Shown here piece after piece: positions 1 through 6,581 of a DNA stretch of 20,329 bases. This stretch comes from an uncultured Eubacteriales bacterium (GTDB lineage: Bacteria > Bacillota > Clostridia > Oscillospirales > Oscillospiraceae): the NCBI GenBank assembly GCA_900555665.1, contig USLX01000027.1:1-20329 (forward strand), given 5' to 3'. A model generated the notes under the pieces. The model was given only the letters and a program-made list of their open reading frames with translations. It was not told where the DNA came from and did no database searches. A program made the translations under genes and the position numbers. The first letter of the stretch is position 1, and each line of letters begins with the position of its first letter.

Positions 1-691
1 GGTTGGTGGAGTTGCCGGTGATGGAGACGTCGACGCCTTCCTTGTGCATGATGGCGACGCCCTCGCGGACGTCATCCGCGCCGTAGCAGCGGACGTTGGC
101 ACGCTCGCCCTCGGAGTAGCGGATCTCGCGGACGATCTTCAGCTCGCCGGTGGCGTAGTCAAACTGCGTCTGGACATAGGTGAAGCCGTTGATGCGGGAG
201 ATGATCTGGGCGGCGTCTTTGCCGAGGCCGTTCAGGATGACGCGCAGCGGGGTCTTACGGGCCTTATTGGCGTTTTTGACGATGCCGATGGCGCCTTCGG
301 CAGCCGCGAAGGACTCGTGGCCGGCGAGGAAGCAGAAGCACTGCGACTCTTCGCTCAGGAGCATGGCGCCGAGGTTGCCGTGGCCGAGGCCGACCTTGCG
401 GTCGTCGGCAACGGAGCCGTCGAGGCAGAAGGCCTGCAGGCCCTCGCCGATGGCGGTGGCGGCCTCTGCCGCGGTCTTGACGCCCTTCTTCATGGCGATG
501 GCCGCGCCGACGGTGTATGCCCAGCAGGCGTTTTCAAAGCAGATGGGCTGGATGCCCTTGACGATCTCATAGGGGTCGAAGCCCTTGGCCTGGCACATTT
601 CGCGGCAGGCTTCGATGGACTCGATGCCATACTGCGCGAGGACGCCGTTGATCTTGTCGATTCTTCTTTCGTAGCTTTCAAACAATGCCAT
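1..691 (-). CDS. GGGtGRT-family protein (3' truncated by window edge)
   Basis: The reading frame starts at ATG 691-689 and stays open for 230 codons to the window edge, so the C-terminal part is missing. The ribosome binding site AAAGGAGGA lies just upstream. The protein begins MALFESYERRIDKINGVLAQ. It contains a middle stretch rich in small residues (AGHESFAAAEGAIG) and a later stretch with ITGNSTN at the edge. I recognise this as the GGGtGRT family, which in Clostridia sits next to an IscU-like scaffold gene. The motif that names the family would lie in the missing part, so it is not seen here. It follows the scaffold gene by 18 bp and almost certainly shares its transcript. The biochemical function of the family is not established; a role linked to Fe-S clusters is inferred only from the neighbour. 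Confidence 0.8.
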   Translation of the reverse strand, partial: MALFESYERRIDKINGVLAQYGIESIEACREMCQAKGFDPYEIVKGIQPICFENACWAYTVGAAIAMKKGVKTAAEAATAIGEGLQAFCLDGSVADDRKVGLGHGNLGAMLLSEESQCFCFLAGHESFAAAEGAIGIVKNANKARKTPLRVILNGLGKDAAQIISRINGFTYVQTQFDYATGELKIVREIRYSEGERANVRCYGADDVREGVAIMHKEGVDVSITGNSTN

Positions 692-709
692 TTTCGTGTC
701 CTCCTTTTC

Positions 710-1402
710 TCAGTCCTTGCGCGGGTCGATATACTTCGCCGCGTTGTCCCACTGACCATAGTGGCCCTGTGCCTTCTTGAGGGCTTCGGCGGGCTCGTCG
801 CCGGCCTTGATGAAGTCCATCATCTTGCCAAAGTTGATGAATTCATAACCGATGATCTCGTCGTCCTTGTTCAGGGCGATCTTCGTGCAGTAACCTTCGG
901 CCATCTCGAGGTAGCGCGGACCCTTCGCCTTGGTGGCGAACATGGTGCCAACCTGGCTTCTCAGGCCCTTGCCGAGGTCTTCCATCGAAGCGCCGACGGC
1001 AAGACCGTCTTCGGAGAACGCAGACTGGCTGCGGCCATAGACGATCTGGAGGAACAGCTCGCGCATGGCGGTGTTGATGGCGTCGCAGACGAGGTCGGTG
1101 TTGAGGGCCTCGAGGATGGTCTTGCCGATGAGGATCTCGGAAGCCATGGCTGCGGAGTGGGTCATGCCGGAGCAGCCGATGGTCTCGACCAGGGCCTCTT
1201 CGATGACGCCGTTTTTGATGTTCAGGGACAGCTTGCAGGCGCCCTGCTGGGGAGCGCACCAGCCCACGCCGTGGGTGAAGCCGGAGATGTCCTTGATCTC
1301 TTTGGCCTGAACCCATTTGCCCTCTTCGGGGATGGGAGCCGGGCCATGATATGCGCCCTTGGCGACCGGACACATATGCTGAACTTCCGCAGTATAAATC
1401 AT
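710..1402 (-). CDS. IscU/NifU-like iron-sulfur cluster assembly scaffold protein (divergent)
   Basis: A 230-residue protein. I chose ATG 1402-1400 because AAGGAAG precedes it at good spacing; the frame is open further upstream but only through the promoter region. The core resembles the NifU N-terminal/IscU fold: GWCAPQQGAC (C49 and C56), GCSGMTHSAAMASEILIGKT (C77) and a following helix with C106. IscU proteins normally carry a Cys-Gly-Asp motif in the first loop and a third Cys near the end; here the loop reads CAPQQGAC, so the usual Asp is absent. The C-terminal extension to 230 residues, with C162, is longer than the roughly 130 residues of a plain IscU. It is the first gene of a two-gene unit with the GGGtGRT protein and is divergent from feoAB. 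Annotated homologues are called Fe-S scaffold proteins; biochemical proof for this subgroup is not known to me. Confidence 0.85.
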   Translation of the reverse strand: MIYTAEVQHMCPVAKGAYHGPAPIPEEGKWVQAKEIKDISGFTHGVGWCAPQQGACKLSLNIKNGVIEEALVETIGCSGMTHSAAMASEILIGKTILEALNTDLVCDAINTAMRELFLQIVYGRSQSAFSEDGLAVGASMEDLGKGLRSQVGTMFATKAKGPRYLEMAEGYCTKIALNKDDEIIGYEFINFGKMMDFIKAGDEPAEALKKAQGHYGQWDNAAKYIDPRKD

Positions 1403-1471
1403 ATCGTTCTTCCTTTCAGAGAATAATTCAGGGCGGATGGGCAGAGCCCACAAAGCCGATATTACGATTGA

Positions 1472-1500
1472 ATTATACCCATATTTCATCATGAAGTCAA
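1472..1500 (-). promoter_or_regulatory. Sigma-A promoter of the Fe-S scaffold/GGGtGRT operon
   Basis: Read on the minus strand, TTGACT (1500-1495) is followed by a 17 bp spacer and a perfect TATAAT (1477-1472). Transcription would start near 1465, about 60 nt before the scaffold start codon. The 1403-1601 gap is shared with divergent feoA. I saw no convincing Fur or DtxR-type operator and no clear plus-strand promoter in it. Confidence 0.8.
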
Positions 1501-1601
1501 GAAAAGTAAGAAAAAAGATCACACCCTCCGAAACAGGCACATTTATGCAATCTGCCGTATATGCTGAAAAGACAGAGAATCAGACAGGAGTGCGATACTG
1601 C

Positions 1602-1838
1602 ATGAGACGATGGAGTTTGGCGGAGCTGCCGGTCGGAAGGACGGCGGTTTTGGAACAGATTGTGCTGGATGCGCGCATGCGGCTGCGGCTGTTGGAGCTC
1701 GGATTTGTGCCGGGGACACAGGTGCGCTGCATGCACCGCGCGCCGGCGGGAAGCCCGGCTGCCTATTTGGTGCGCGGCGCGGTGATTGCAATACGAAAGA
1801 GCGACGCGGCGAAGATTTTGACGGGGCCATGGGAGTGA
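1602..1838 (+). CDS. feoA: FeoA-type ferrous iron transport accessory protein
   Basis: A 78-residue SH3-like protein starting MRRWSLAELPVG. The frame is open further upstream, but the start at 1602 has AGGAG at 1586-1590 and gives the family's normal size of about 75-80 residues. Typical FeoA features are the early LAELPVGRTAVLEQI strand, the LRLLELGFVPGTQVRC segment around residues 27-42, and a C-terminal LVRGAVIAIRKSDAAKI strand-helix. FeoA is a small cytoplasmic partner that supports FeoB-driven Fe2+ import. Its stop overlaps the feoB start by 10 bases, which suggests translational coupling. Iron control is expected for feo genes, but no operator was recognised here. Confidence 0.9.
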   Translation: MRRWSLAELPVGRTAVLEQIVLDARMRLRLLELGFVPGTQVRCMHRAPAGSPAAYLVRGAVIAIRKSDAAKILTGPWE

Positions 1839-3673
1839 GACCGGGGGAGGACGGCGCGCGGAGGATTGCGCTGGTGGGGAATCCAAACGTCGGGAAGAGC
1901 ACGCTGTTTAACGCGCTGACCGGTCAGCGACAGCACACCGGAAACTGGCCGGGAAAGACTGTAGCGCTGGCAGAGGGGCGGTATATTTACAAGGCGGAGA
2001 CGTATGCGCTGACGGATTTGCCGGGACTTTATTCCCTCCAGACCTGCTCGCCGGAAGAGCAGATTGCGGCCGAATATCTGGAGAGCGACGAGAGCGCGTG
2101 TGTGCTGGCTGTCTGCGATGCGACGAATCTGGAGCGCAGTTTGCTGCTGGCGCTTGAGGTGATGGAGCGGGCGGAGCGCGTTTTGCTCTGCGTGAATCTG
2201 ATGGATGAGGCTGCGGCGGCGGGCGTCACAGTCGCGCTGCGGCAGCTGGAGGCGGAGCTGGGGGTGCCGGTTGTGGGAATTTCGGCGGCGCGTGGACAGG
2301 GGCTGGAGGCGCTGCGCGAGCGGATCCGGACGGTTTGCGACAGCTTTGAACGTCCGCGGCCCAAGCGGCTTGGTCTGCCGCGTGCCCGAACGCCGCGCGA
2401 GGCAGAGCGCAATGTGCAAAGGCTGGTTGCGCGGGCGGAGGAGATCACGCGGCGCTGCGTGCAAAACGGCGAGGTAGAGGACAAAACGCAGCGGATTGAC
2501 CGGGTGCTGACAGGACGGCTTGGCGGGCCACTGGTGATGGCGGCGCTGCTGTTTGGAGTATTGTGGCTGACCGTTTCGGGGGCAAATATACTCTCTGGGT
2601 GGCTGGAGGCGGGGTTTGGCGCGATCTGTGATGCGCTTTGGCGGGCATGGCGGGGCGCGCAGTGGCCAGAGACGCTTGGCGGGCTGCTGCTGGACGGGGT
2701 GATTGGTACGACGGCGAAGGTCATTGCCGTGATGCTGCCGCCGGTGAGTATTTTCTTTCCGCTGTTTTCGGGGATGGAGGAAATCGGATATCTTCCGCGG
2801 GCGGCCTATTTGTTGGATGCCCCGCTGTCCCGCGTCGGAGGGTGTGGCAGGCAGGCGCTGACAATCTGCATGGGCCTGGGGTGCAACGCGGCGGGGGTGA
2901 TGGGGTGCCGGATTATTGGAGGCAGGCGGGAGCGCGGGATTGCGATGATCACAAACGCGCTGACGCCGTGCAACGGGCGGTTTCCGCTGCTCATCGCCCT
3001 GGGAAGCTATCTGTTTTCCGGGCGGGGCAGGACGTTGGAGGCGGCGATCTGTCTGTCGGGATGTCTGCTGCTGTCGATTTGGATGACAATGGCGGCGGGC
3101 TGGGCGCTTAGCCGGACGGTATTTCGCGGGGAGGAGAGCAGCTTTGTGATGGAGCTGCCGCCCTACAGGCGCCCGAGACTGGGGGTGGTGATCCTGCGGT
3201 CGTGGACGGAGCGTGTCCGGTCTGTGCTGGGGCGCGCAGCAATGGTTGCGGCCCCGGCAGGGGCGGTAATCTGGGCGCTTGCGAACGTGCGGGCGGGAGG
3301 AGGCTCCCTGCTGCAGGCAATGGCCGGGGGACTGGAACCGATTGGACGGTTTTTCGGGATGAGCGGGGCGATCCTGCTGGCCTTTCTCCTTGCCTGTCCG
3401 GCGAACGAGCTGATTTTTCCGCTGCTGGTGATGATTACCGGAGCAGGCGGCGCGGCCGGAGAGGCGGAAGCGATGACGGCCTGGATGGCGGCAAACGGCT
3501 GGACGTATCGGATGGCGCTTTGTACGATGATATTTTGTCTGTTCCACTGGCCGTGCAGCACGACGGTGCTCACGCTCCGCAGGGAGAGTGGGAGCTGGAG
3601 ATGGACGCTGCTGGCGGTGTTGCTGCCGACGGGGATCGGGCTGCTGCTCTGCCGCCTTGTCGCGGTGGTTTGA
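1829..3673 (+). CDS. feoB: FeoB ferrous iron transporter, GTPase plus membrane domain
   Basis: A 614-residue protein. Start ATG 1829 overlaps the feoA end and sits shortly before the GTPase domain; the ribosome binding site is weak (GGGG at 1823-1826), consistent with coupling to feoA. G motifs: GNPNVGKST (17-25), DLPG (63-66), NLMD (123-126) and SAARG (142-146). The GTPase domain is followed by a helical linker to about residue 225 and then a polytopic membrane domain with two Gate-like halves: GLGCNAAGVMGCR near residue 350, and ACPANELIFPLLVM near 525. Canonical FeoB has GCNVPA and SCSARLP at the Gate; here these read GCNAAG and PCNGRFP, so this is a somewhat divergent, short FeoB (many are 650-780 residues). 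It imports Fe2+ across the cytoplasmic membrane. It ends one base before the convergent TIGR04076 gene. Confidence 0.92.
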   Translation: MGVRPGEDGARRIALVGNPNVGKSTLFNALTGQRQHTGNWPGKTVALAEGRYIYKAETYALTDLPGLYSLQTCSPEEQIAAEYLESDESACVLAVCDATNLERSLLLALEVMERAERVLLCVNLMDEAAAAGVTVALRQLEAELGVPVVGISAARGQGLEALRERIRTVCDSFERPRPKRLGLPRARTPREAERNVQRLVARAEEITRRCVQNGEVEDKTQRIDRVLTGRLGGPLVMAALLFGVLWLTVSGANILSGWLEAGFGAICDALWRAWRGAQWPETLGGLLLDGVIGTTAKVIAVMLPPVSIFFPLFSGMEEIGYLPRAAYLLDAPLSRVGGCGRQALTICMGLGCNAAGVMGCRIIGGRRERGIAMITNALTPCNGRFPLLIALGSYLFSGRGRTLEAAICLSGCLLLSIWMTMAAGWALSRTVFRGEESSFVMELPPYRRPRLGVVILRSWTERVRSVLGRAAMVAAPAGAVIWALANVRAGGGSLLQAMAGGLEPIGRFFGMSGAILLAFLLACPANELIFPLLVMITGAGGAAGEAEAMTAWMAANGWTYRMALCTMIFCLFHWPCSTTVLTLRRESGSWRWTLLAVLLPTGIGLLLCRLVAVV

Positions 3674-3674
3674 T

Positions 3675-3989
3675 TTAGATGGCGTCTTCGTCCAGTGCTT
3701 CGAGGAGAAAGGTGACGGGGCGGAAGCCATCATTGCAGGAGAGCATGGCGGAGCGCGGGTCTTTCATCCAGCCGTTGTAAAAGCCCTCCGCGCCATGGGA
3801 GAGCGCGAGGGCAAAGGGAGAGAGGGTCTGCCACGCGCTGTCACAAAAGCCGTCTGGTTTCTGCCAGCCGTTGGCGTAGAAGACGTCGCCGACGTGCATG
3901 GAGCAGGGGAAGGGCTGCGGGGTTTCGTAGCGTTCACTGAGTTCCGGATAGGTTGTGATTTTCATGACGGTGATGCGAAGCTTTTTCAT
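3675..3989 (-). CDS. TIGR04076 family small protein
   Basis: A 104-residue protein starting MKKLRITVMKITTYPEL, with AAAGGAG upstream. A second Met at residue 9 is possible but has no good ribosome binding site. The pattern fits TIGR04076: an N-terminal strand, FPC (C29), VGDVFYANGWQKPDGFC (C49), an aromatic SAW, then a helix and SCNDGFRPVTFLLEAL (C85) at the end. The three cysteines in conserved positions suggest metal or redox chemistry, but the function of the family is unknown to me. The gene is convergent with feoB with a one-base gap. It begins only about 25 bases after the rplL terminator, leaving almost no room for its own promoter, so it may depend on terminator readthrough. Confidence 0.8.
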   Translation of the reverse strand: MKKLRITVMKITTYPELSERYETPQPFPCSMHVGDVFYANGWQKPDGFCDSAWQTLSPFALALSHGAEGFYNGWMKDPRSAMLSCNDGFRPVTFLLEALDEDAI

Positions 3990-4012
3990 AGGGGGACTCC
4001 TTTCAAATGGTC

Positions 4013-4044
4013 AAAAAAGGACCGCACGGATGTGCGGTCCTTTT
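4013..4044 (-). terminator. Strong intrinsic terminator after rplL
   Basis: A perfect 13 bp stem, AAAAGGACCGCAC (4015-4027) pairing with GTGCGGTCCTTTT (4032-4044), has a four-base GGAT loop. On the minus strand it ends in six T (4018-4013). It lies 20 bases after the rplL stop. The T tract also exists in the plus direction (4041-4044), so it may be partly bidirectional. Confidence 0.92.
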
Positions 4045-4064
4045 GCAGGTATGGAGAAGTAAAA

Positions 4065-4439
4065 TTACTTGACCTCGACCTCGGCGCCAGCTTCCTTGAG
4101 CTCGGCAGCGATCTTCTCGGCCTCGTCCTTGGAGACAGCTTCCTTGAGGGTCTTGGGAGCGCCGTCGACCATTTCCTTGGCTTCCTTCAGGCCCAGGCCA
4201 GTCAGGGCACGGACAACCTTGATGACACCGATCTTGTTGGCGCCAGCGGCCTTCAGGACGACGTCGAACTCGGTCTTCTCTTCCTCAGCGGCGGCAGCGC
4301 CGGCAGCGGGAGCGGCGACAGCGGCGGCAGCGGCGGAAACGCCGAACTCCTCTTCCAGAGCATGAACCAGCTCGGCCAGCTCGAGGACGGTGAGGGTCTT
4401 AACTTCTTCGATCATAGCAGTAATCTTTTCGGATGCCAT
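4065..4439 (-). CDS. rplL: Ribosomal protein bL12 (L7/L12)
   Basis: A 124-residue protein of normal length. Residues 1-36 form the N-terminal dimerisation helices (KITAMIEEVKTLTVLELAEL). An Ala-rich flexible hinge covers about 37-52. The C-terminal domain from about 56 holds FDVVLKAAGANKIGVIKVVR and GLGLKEAKEMVDGAP, which bind translation factors on the ribosomal stalk. GGAGGTAA lies upstream of the ATG. It follows rplJ by 53 bases, the usual order for the stalk pair, and is followed by a strong terminator instead of rpoB. Confidence 0.98.
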   Translation of the reverse strand: MASEKITAMIEEVKTLTVLELAELVHALEEEFGVSAAAAAVAAPAAGAAAAEEEKTEFDVVLKAAGANKIGVIKVVRALTGLGLKEAKEMVDGAPKTLKEAVSKDEAEKIAAELKEAGAEVEVK

Positions 4440-4492
4440 AATAGTTACCTCCAGTAAATATTTCAGTTAAAAATGTGTTTGGTGAATGGAAA

Positions 4493-5029
4493 TTACGCTT
4501 CTGCGGGGGCCTCGGCGGCCTCTGCGGGGGCGCCGCCCTTCTGCTCGAGGATCTGATTGAGAACGACCGCGAGAGAAGAGATGGGAGCGAGGAACGTGCC
4601 AAGAACCTGCGCGACGAGCGCGTTCTTGGAGGGCAGTTCGCCGAAGGACATCAGTTCTTCAACCGACAGAACCTTGCCTTCCACCATGCCGCCCTTGATC
4701 TTAATGATGTTCTTGTTCTTCTTTGCAAACTCGCAAATGACACGCGCGGGAGCGATCGGATCCTCCGTGGTGTATGCCATGGACGTGGTGCCGTTGAGCA
4801 GCGCATCAAACTCGGTGTAGCCGGCCTTGTTGGCGGCGAAGCGGGTGAGCGTGTTCTTGACGACCGCGTACTCGACATTTGCCTCACGGAACTGATTGCG
4901 CAGAGCGGTATCCTGTGCGACGGTGATGCCCTTGTAGTCTACAAAAACGGCAGAAGTGGAGTTCTGGATTTTCTCAGACAGAGCATCAACGATGGTTTTT
5001 TTGCTTTCCAGTACCTTTGCGTTGGGCAT
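4493..5029 (-). CDS. rplJ: Ribosomal protein uL10
   Basis: A 178-residue protein. I chose ATG 5029-5027 because GGAGGTGA precedes it and the product starts MPNAKVLESKK like other uL10 proteins. The longer open frame upstream runs through the L10 leader RNA. Recognisable parts are the 23S-binding domain (AVFVDYKGITVAQ, FREANVEYAVVKNTL), the LLNGTTSMAYTTEDP region, and a C-terminal helix that carries bL12 dimers, ending in an Ala/Glu/Pro-rich tail (GGAPAEAAEAPAEA). uL10 with bL12 builds the stalk base and, in many bacteria, represses its own mRNA by binding the leader. Confidence 0.98.
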   Translation of the reverse strand: MPNAKVLESKKTIVDALSEKIQNSTSAVFVDYKGITVAQDTALRNQFREANVEYAVVKNTLTRFAANKAGYTEFDALLNGTTSMAYTTEDPIAPARVICEFAKKNKNIIKIKGGMVEGKVLSVEELMSFGELPSKNALVAQVLGTFLAPISSLAVVLNQILEQKGGAPAEAAEAPAEA

Positions 5030-5043
5030 GAATGTCACCTCCG

Positions 5044-5080
5044 AAAAATAAAATGTCCTCACGCCGAAAGACGTGAGGAC
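5044..5080 (-). terminator. Attenuator hairpin in the L10 leader
   Basis: On the minus strand GTCCTCACG (5080-5072) pairs perfectly with CGTGAGGAC (5063-5055) around an 8-base loop. It is followed by a T-rich stretch (5054-5044) that ends just before the rplJ ribosome binding site. Its position between leader and gene fits an intrinsic attenuator controlled by L10 binding, as known for Firmicutes rplJL. Confidence 0.8.
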
Positions 5081-5165
5081 ACAGAAATGGTGTACCATTT
5101 GTGCGAAACCTCGGCAGGATGGACGAGCCATTACGGTAGAAAACCTCCTGCTGTCTTTGGCAGCC
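5044..5165 (-). ncRNA. Ribosomal protein L10 leader (rplJL autoregulation)
   Basis: The transcript from the promoter at 5198-5171 would begin near 5164. It contains GCAGGA (5151-5146) able to pair with TCCTGC (5119-5114), followed by CCGAGG. This is the arrangement I know from the bacterial L10 leader, which binds the L10(L12)4 complex. Next comes a small hairpin AAATGG/CCATTT (5100-5085), then the attenuator. Family assignment is by motif recognition; a covariance-model search was not possible. Confidence 0.75.
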
Positions 5166-5170
5166 TAATC

Positions 5171-5198
5171 ATTATAGCAGATCGTGCTGCAAAGTCAA
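5171..5198 (-). promoter_or_regulatory. Sigma-A promoter for rplJ-rplL
   Basis: On the minus strand TTGACT (5198-5193), a 16 bp spacer and TATAAT (5176-5171). It gives rplJL a transcription start separate from the upstream rplKA genes and places the L10 leader directly at the 5' end of the transcript. Confidence 0.78.
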
Positions 5199-5216
5199 GC
5201 ACAAATCGCATTTTTT

Positions 5217-5272
5217 CGAAGAAATTGTTTCTTCGGAACGAACAGCCGTTCCGCAAGAGGCCGCGAGGCGGC
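5217..5272 (-). terminator. Inverted-repeat cluster after rplA, possible terminator
   Basis: Three hairpins follow the rplA stop: GCCGC/GCGGC (5272-5260), CGGAACG/CGTTCCG (5253-5234) and CGAAGAAA/TTTCTTCG (5235-5217). The second and third share two bases, so they compete. There is no clean T tract on the minus strand after them, so termination of rplKA here is only likely. The region directly precedes the rplJL promoter. Confidence 0.4.
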
Positions 5273-5296
5273 ATCCTGCGGTAGAGCTGATACAAA

Positions 5297-5986
5297 TTAG
5301 AACTTGGAAGCCACAACCTTGACGCCGGGGCCCATGGTGGAAGCGAGGGTGCAGCTGCGGACGTACTGGCCCTTGGCAGCGGCGGGCTTCGCCTTGACGA
5401 TGGCACCCATGAGGGCGTTGAAGTTCTCGGTCAGCTTCTCGGCGCCGAAGGACGCCTTGCCGATCGGGCAGTGGATGATGTTGGTCTTGTCGAGACGGTA
5501 CTCGATCTTACCGGCTTTGATTTCCTTGACGGCAGCGGTGACGTTCGGGGTGACGGTGCCGGCCTTGGGGGAGGGCATAAGACCCTTCGGGCCGAGAACC
5601 TTACCGAGACGGCCGACAACACCCATCATGTCGGGCGTGGCGACGACAACGTCGAAACCGAACCAGTTTTCCTTGGTGATCTTTTCGACCATGTCCAGAC
5701 CGCCGGCGAAATCAGCGCCCGCGTCCAGAGCTTCCTGGAGTTTGGCGTCCTTCGCGAAGACGAGAACCTTACGGGTCTTGCCGGTGCCGTTCGGGAGAAC
5801 GATGGCGCCGCGAACCTGCTGGTCAGCGTGACGGGAGTCGACGCCGAGCTTGATGTGCGCTTCGATGGTTTCATCGAACTTGGCGGTGGCGGTCTTGACG
5901 ACGAGATCCATAGCCTCGTTCACGTCGTACTGCGCGCTGCGGTCGTACAGCTTGCTGCTGTCTTTATATTTTTTACCTCTGAACAA
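5297..5986 (-). CDS. rplA: Ribosomal protein uL1
   Basis: A 229-residue protein of standard length. The start codon is TTG (5986-5984), nine bases after GGAGG. This start gives the usual uL1 beginning, M-RGKKYKDSSKLYDRS, and there is no better ATG nearby. Domain I residues include the KFDETIEAHIKLGVDSR segment. Domain II holds GKTRKVLVFAKD and FDVVVATPDMMGVVGRLGKV. The GPKGLMPSPKAGTVTPNV loop returns to domain I. uL1 binds helices 76-78 of 23S rRNA, moves tRNA out of the E site, and represses its own operon by binding an imitation of that site in mRNA. Such a site lies just upstream. Confidence 0.98.
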   Translation of the reverse strand: MFRGKKYKDSSKLYDRSAQYDVNEAMDLVVKTATAKFDETIEAHIKLGVDSRHADQQVRGAIVLPNGTGKTRKVLVFAKDAKLQEALDAGADFAGGLDMVEKITKENWFGFDVVVATPDMMGVVGRLGKVLGPKGLMPSPKAGTVTPNVTAAVKEIKAGKIEYRLDKTNIIHCPIGKASFGAEKLTENFNALMGAIVKAKPAAAKGQYVRSCTLASTMGPGVKVVASKF

Positions 5987-6003
5987 TGTAATTATCCTCC
6001 TTA

Positions 6004-6029
6004 GTGGTGATTCGGAATACTCCTCCCAC
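6004..6029 (-). promoter_or_regulatory. Probable L1-binding mRNA site before rplA
   Basis: On the minus strand the sequence runs GTGGGAGG (6029-6022), a short GGA/TCC hairpin, then ATCACCAC (6011-6004). GTGG pairs with CCAC, leaving an asymmetric internal loop. This copies the L1 site of 23S rRNA, where GUGGGAGG lies opposite AUACCAC. It sits 18 bases before the rplA start codon and overlaps no gene, as expected for L1 feedback on translation. Confidence 0.65.
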
Positions 6030-6082
6030 AGATTTATGAGGCCCGGCTGTCTGCCGGAATACCTCGGGTCAGGTCAAATGAA

Positions 6083-6508
6083 TCAGTCGACGACTGTGAT
6101 GCCCATGCTGCGGCAAGTACCGGCAACCTGGCTCATGGCGGCCTCGATGGTGTTGGCGGTCAGGTCGGGCATTTTCCGCTCGGCGATCTCCTTGACCTGC
6201 GCCTTGGTGATGGTAGCAACCTTGTCCTTATTGGGGACGCCGGAACCCTTCTCGATGCCGAGCGCCTTGAGAATGAGGGTCGGGGTCGGGGGGGTTTTGG
6301 TGATGAAAGAGAAGCTGCGGTCGGCGTAGACCGTGATCACGACGGGGATCTTAAAACCGGCCTGATCCTTGGTACGCTCGTTGAACTCTTTGATGAACTG
6401 GGAGATGTTGACGCCGTGCTGACCCAGAGCCGGGCCGACAGGGGGCGAAGCGGTGGCCTTGGCGGCCGGAATCTGCAGCTTGATATAACCTGTTACTTTC
6501 TGTGCCAT
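6083..6508 (-). CDS. rplK: Ribosomal protein uL11
   Basis: A 141-residue protein of standard length, with AGGAGGTG before ATG 6508-6506. It begins MAQKVTGYIKLQIPAAKATA. The Pro-rich PPVGPALGQHGVNI segment (around 22-35) and the linker KTPPTPTLILKALG lead to the C-terminal rRNA-binding domain with KVATITKAQVKEIAE and GTCRSMGITV. It binds the GTPase-associated region of 23S rRNA. A probable L1-binding site lies upstream, so rplK and rplA could both be repressed by L1. Confidence 0.98.
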   Translation of the reverse strand: MAQKVTGYIKLQIPAAKATASPPVGPALGQHGVNISQFIKEFNERTKDQAGFKIPVVITVYADRSFSFITKTPPTPTLILKALGIEKGSGVPNKDKVATITKAQVKEIAERKMPDLTANTIEAAMSQVAGTCRSMGITVVD

Positions 6509-6530
6509 TGTAAGCACCTCCTGAATAGAT

Positions 6531-6580
6531 GTGGTGATACGCCCGTTTGGCGTATGTTTGGCGGGGCGAACCCCTCCCAC
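6531..6580 (-). promoter_or_regulatory. Probable L1-binding mRNA site before rplK
   Basis: GTGGGAGG (minus, 6580-6573) and ATCACCAC (6538-6531) match the flanks of the site before rplA, but the inside differs. Two hairpins are enclosed: GGGG-TTCG-CCCC and ATACGCC/GGCGTAT. The GTGG/CCAC stem and the internal-loop bases are the shared part and match the 23S L1 site. It ends 22 bases before the rplK start. Confidence 0.6.
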
Positions 6581-6581
6581 G

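Noticed and set aside
44..1426. Plus-strand open frame, 460 codons, opposite the Fe-S pair
   Set aside because: Asp/Gly/Val/Leu-rich antisense frame across two real genes with good starts; no recognisable domain.
1505..1601. Sigma-A promoter for feoAB
   Set aside because: TATATG/TATGCT-like sequences at 1556-1565 have no -35 at proper distance; not supported well enough to list.
1763..3733. Long open frame on the minus strand, 656 codons, opposite feoB
   Set aside because: It is the antisense of feoB in GC-rich DNA: Arg/Pro/His-rich, no family match, and feoB has complete G motifs and Gate regions.
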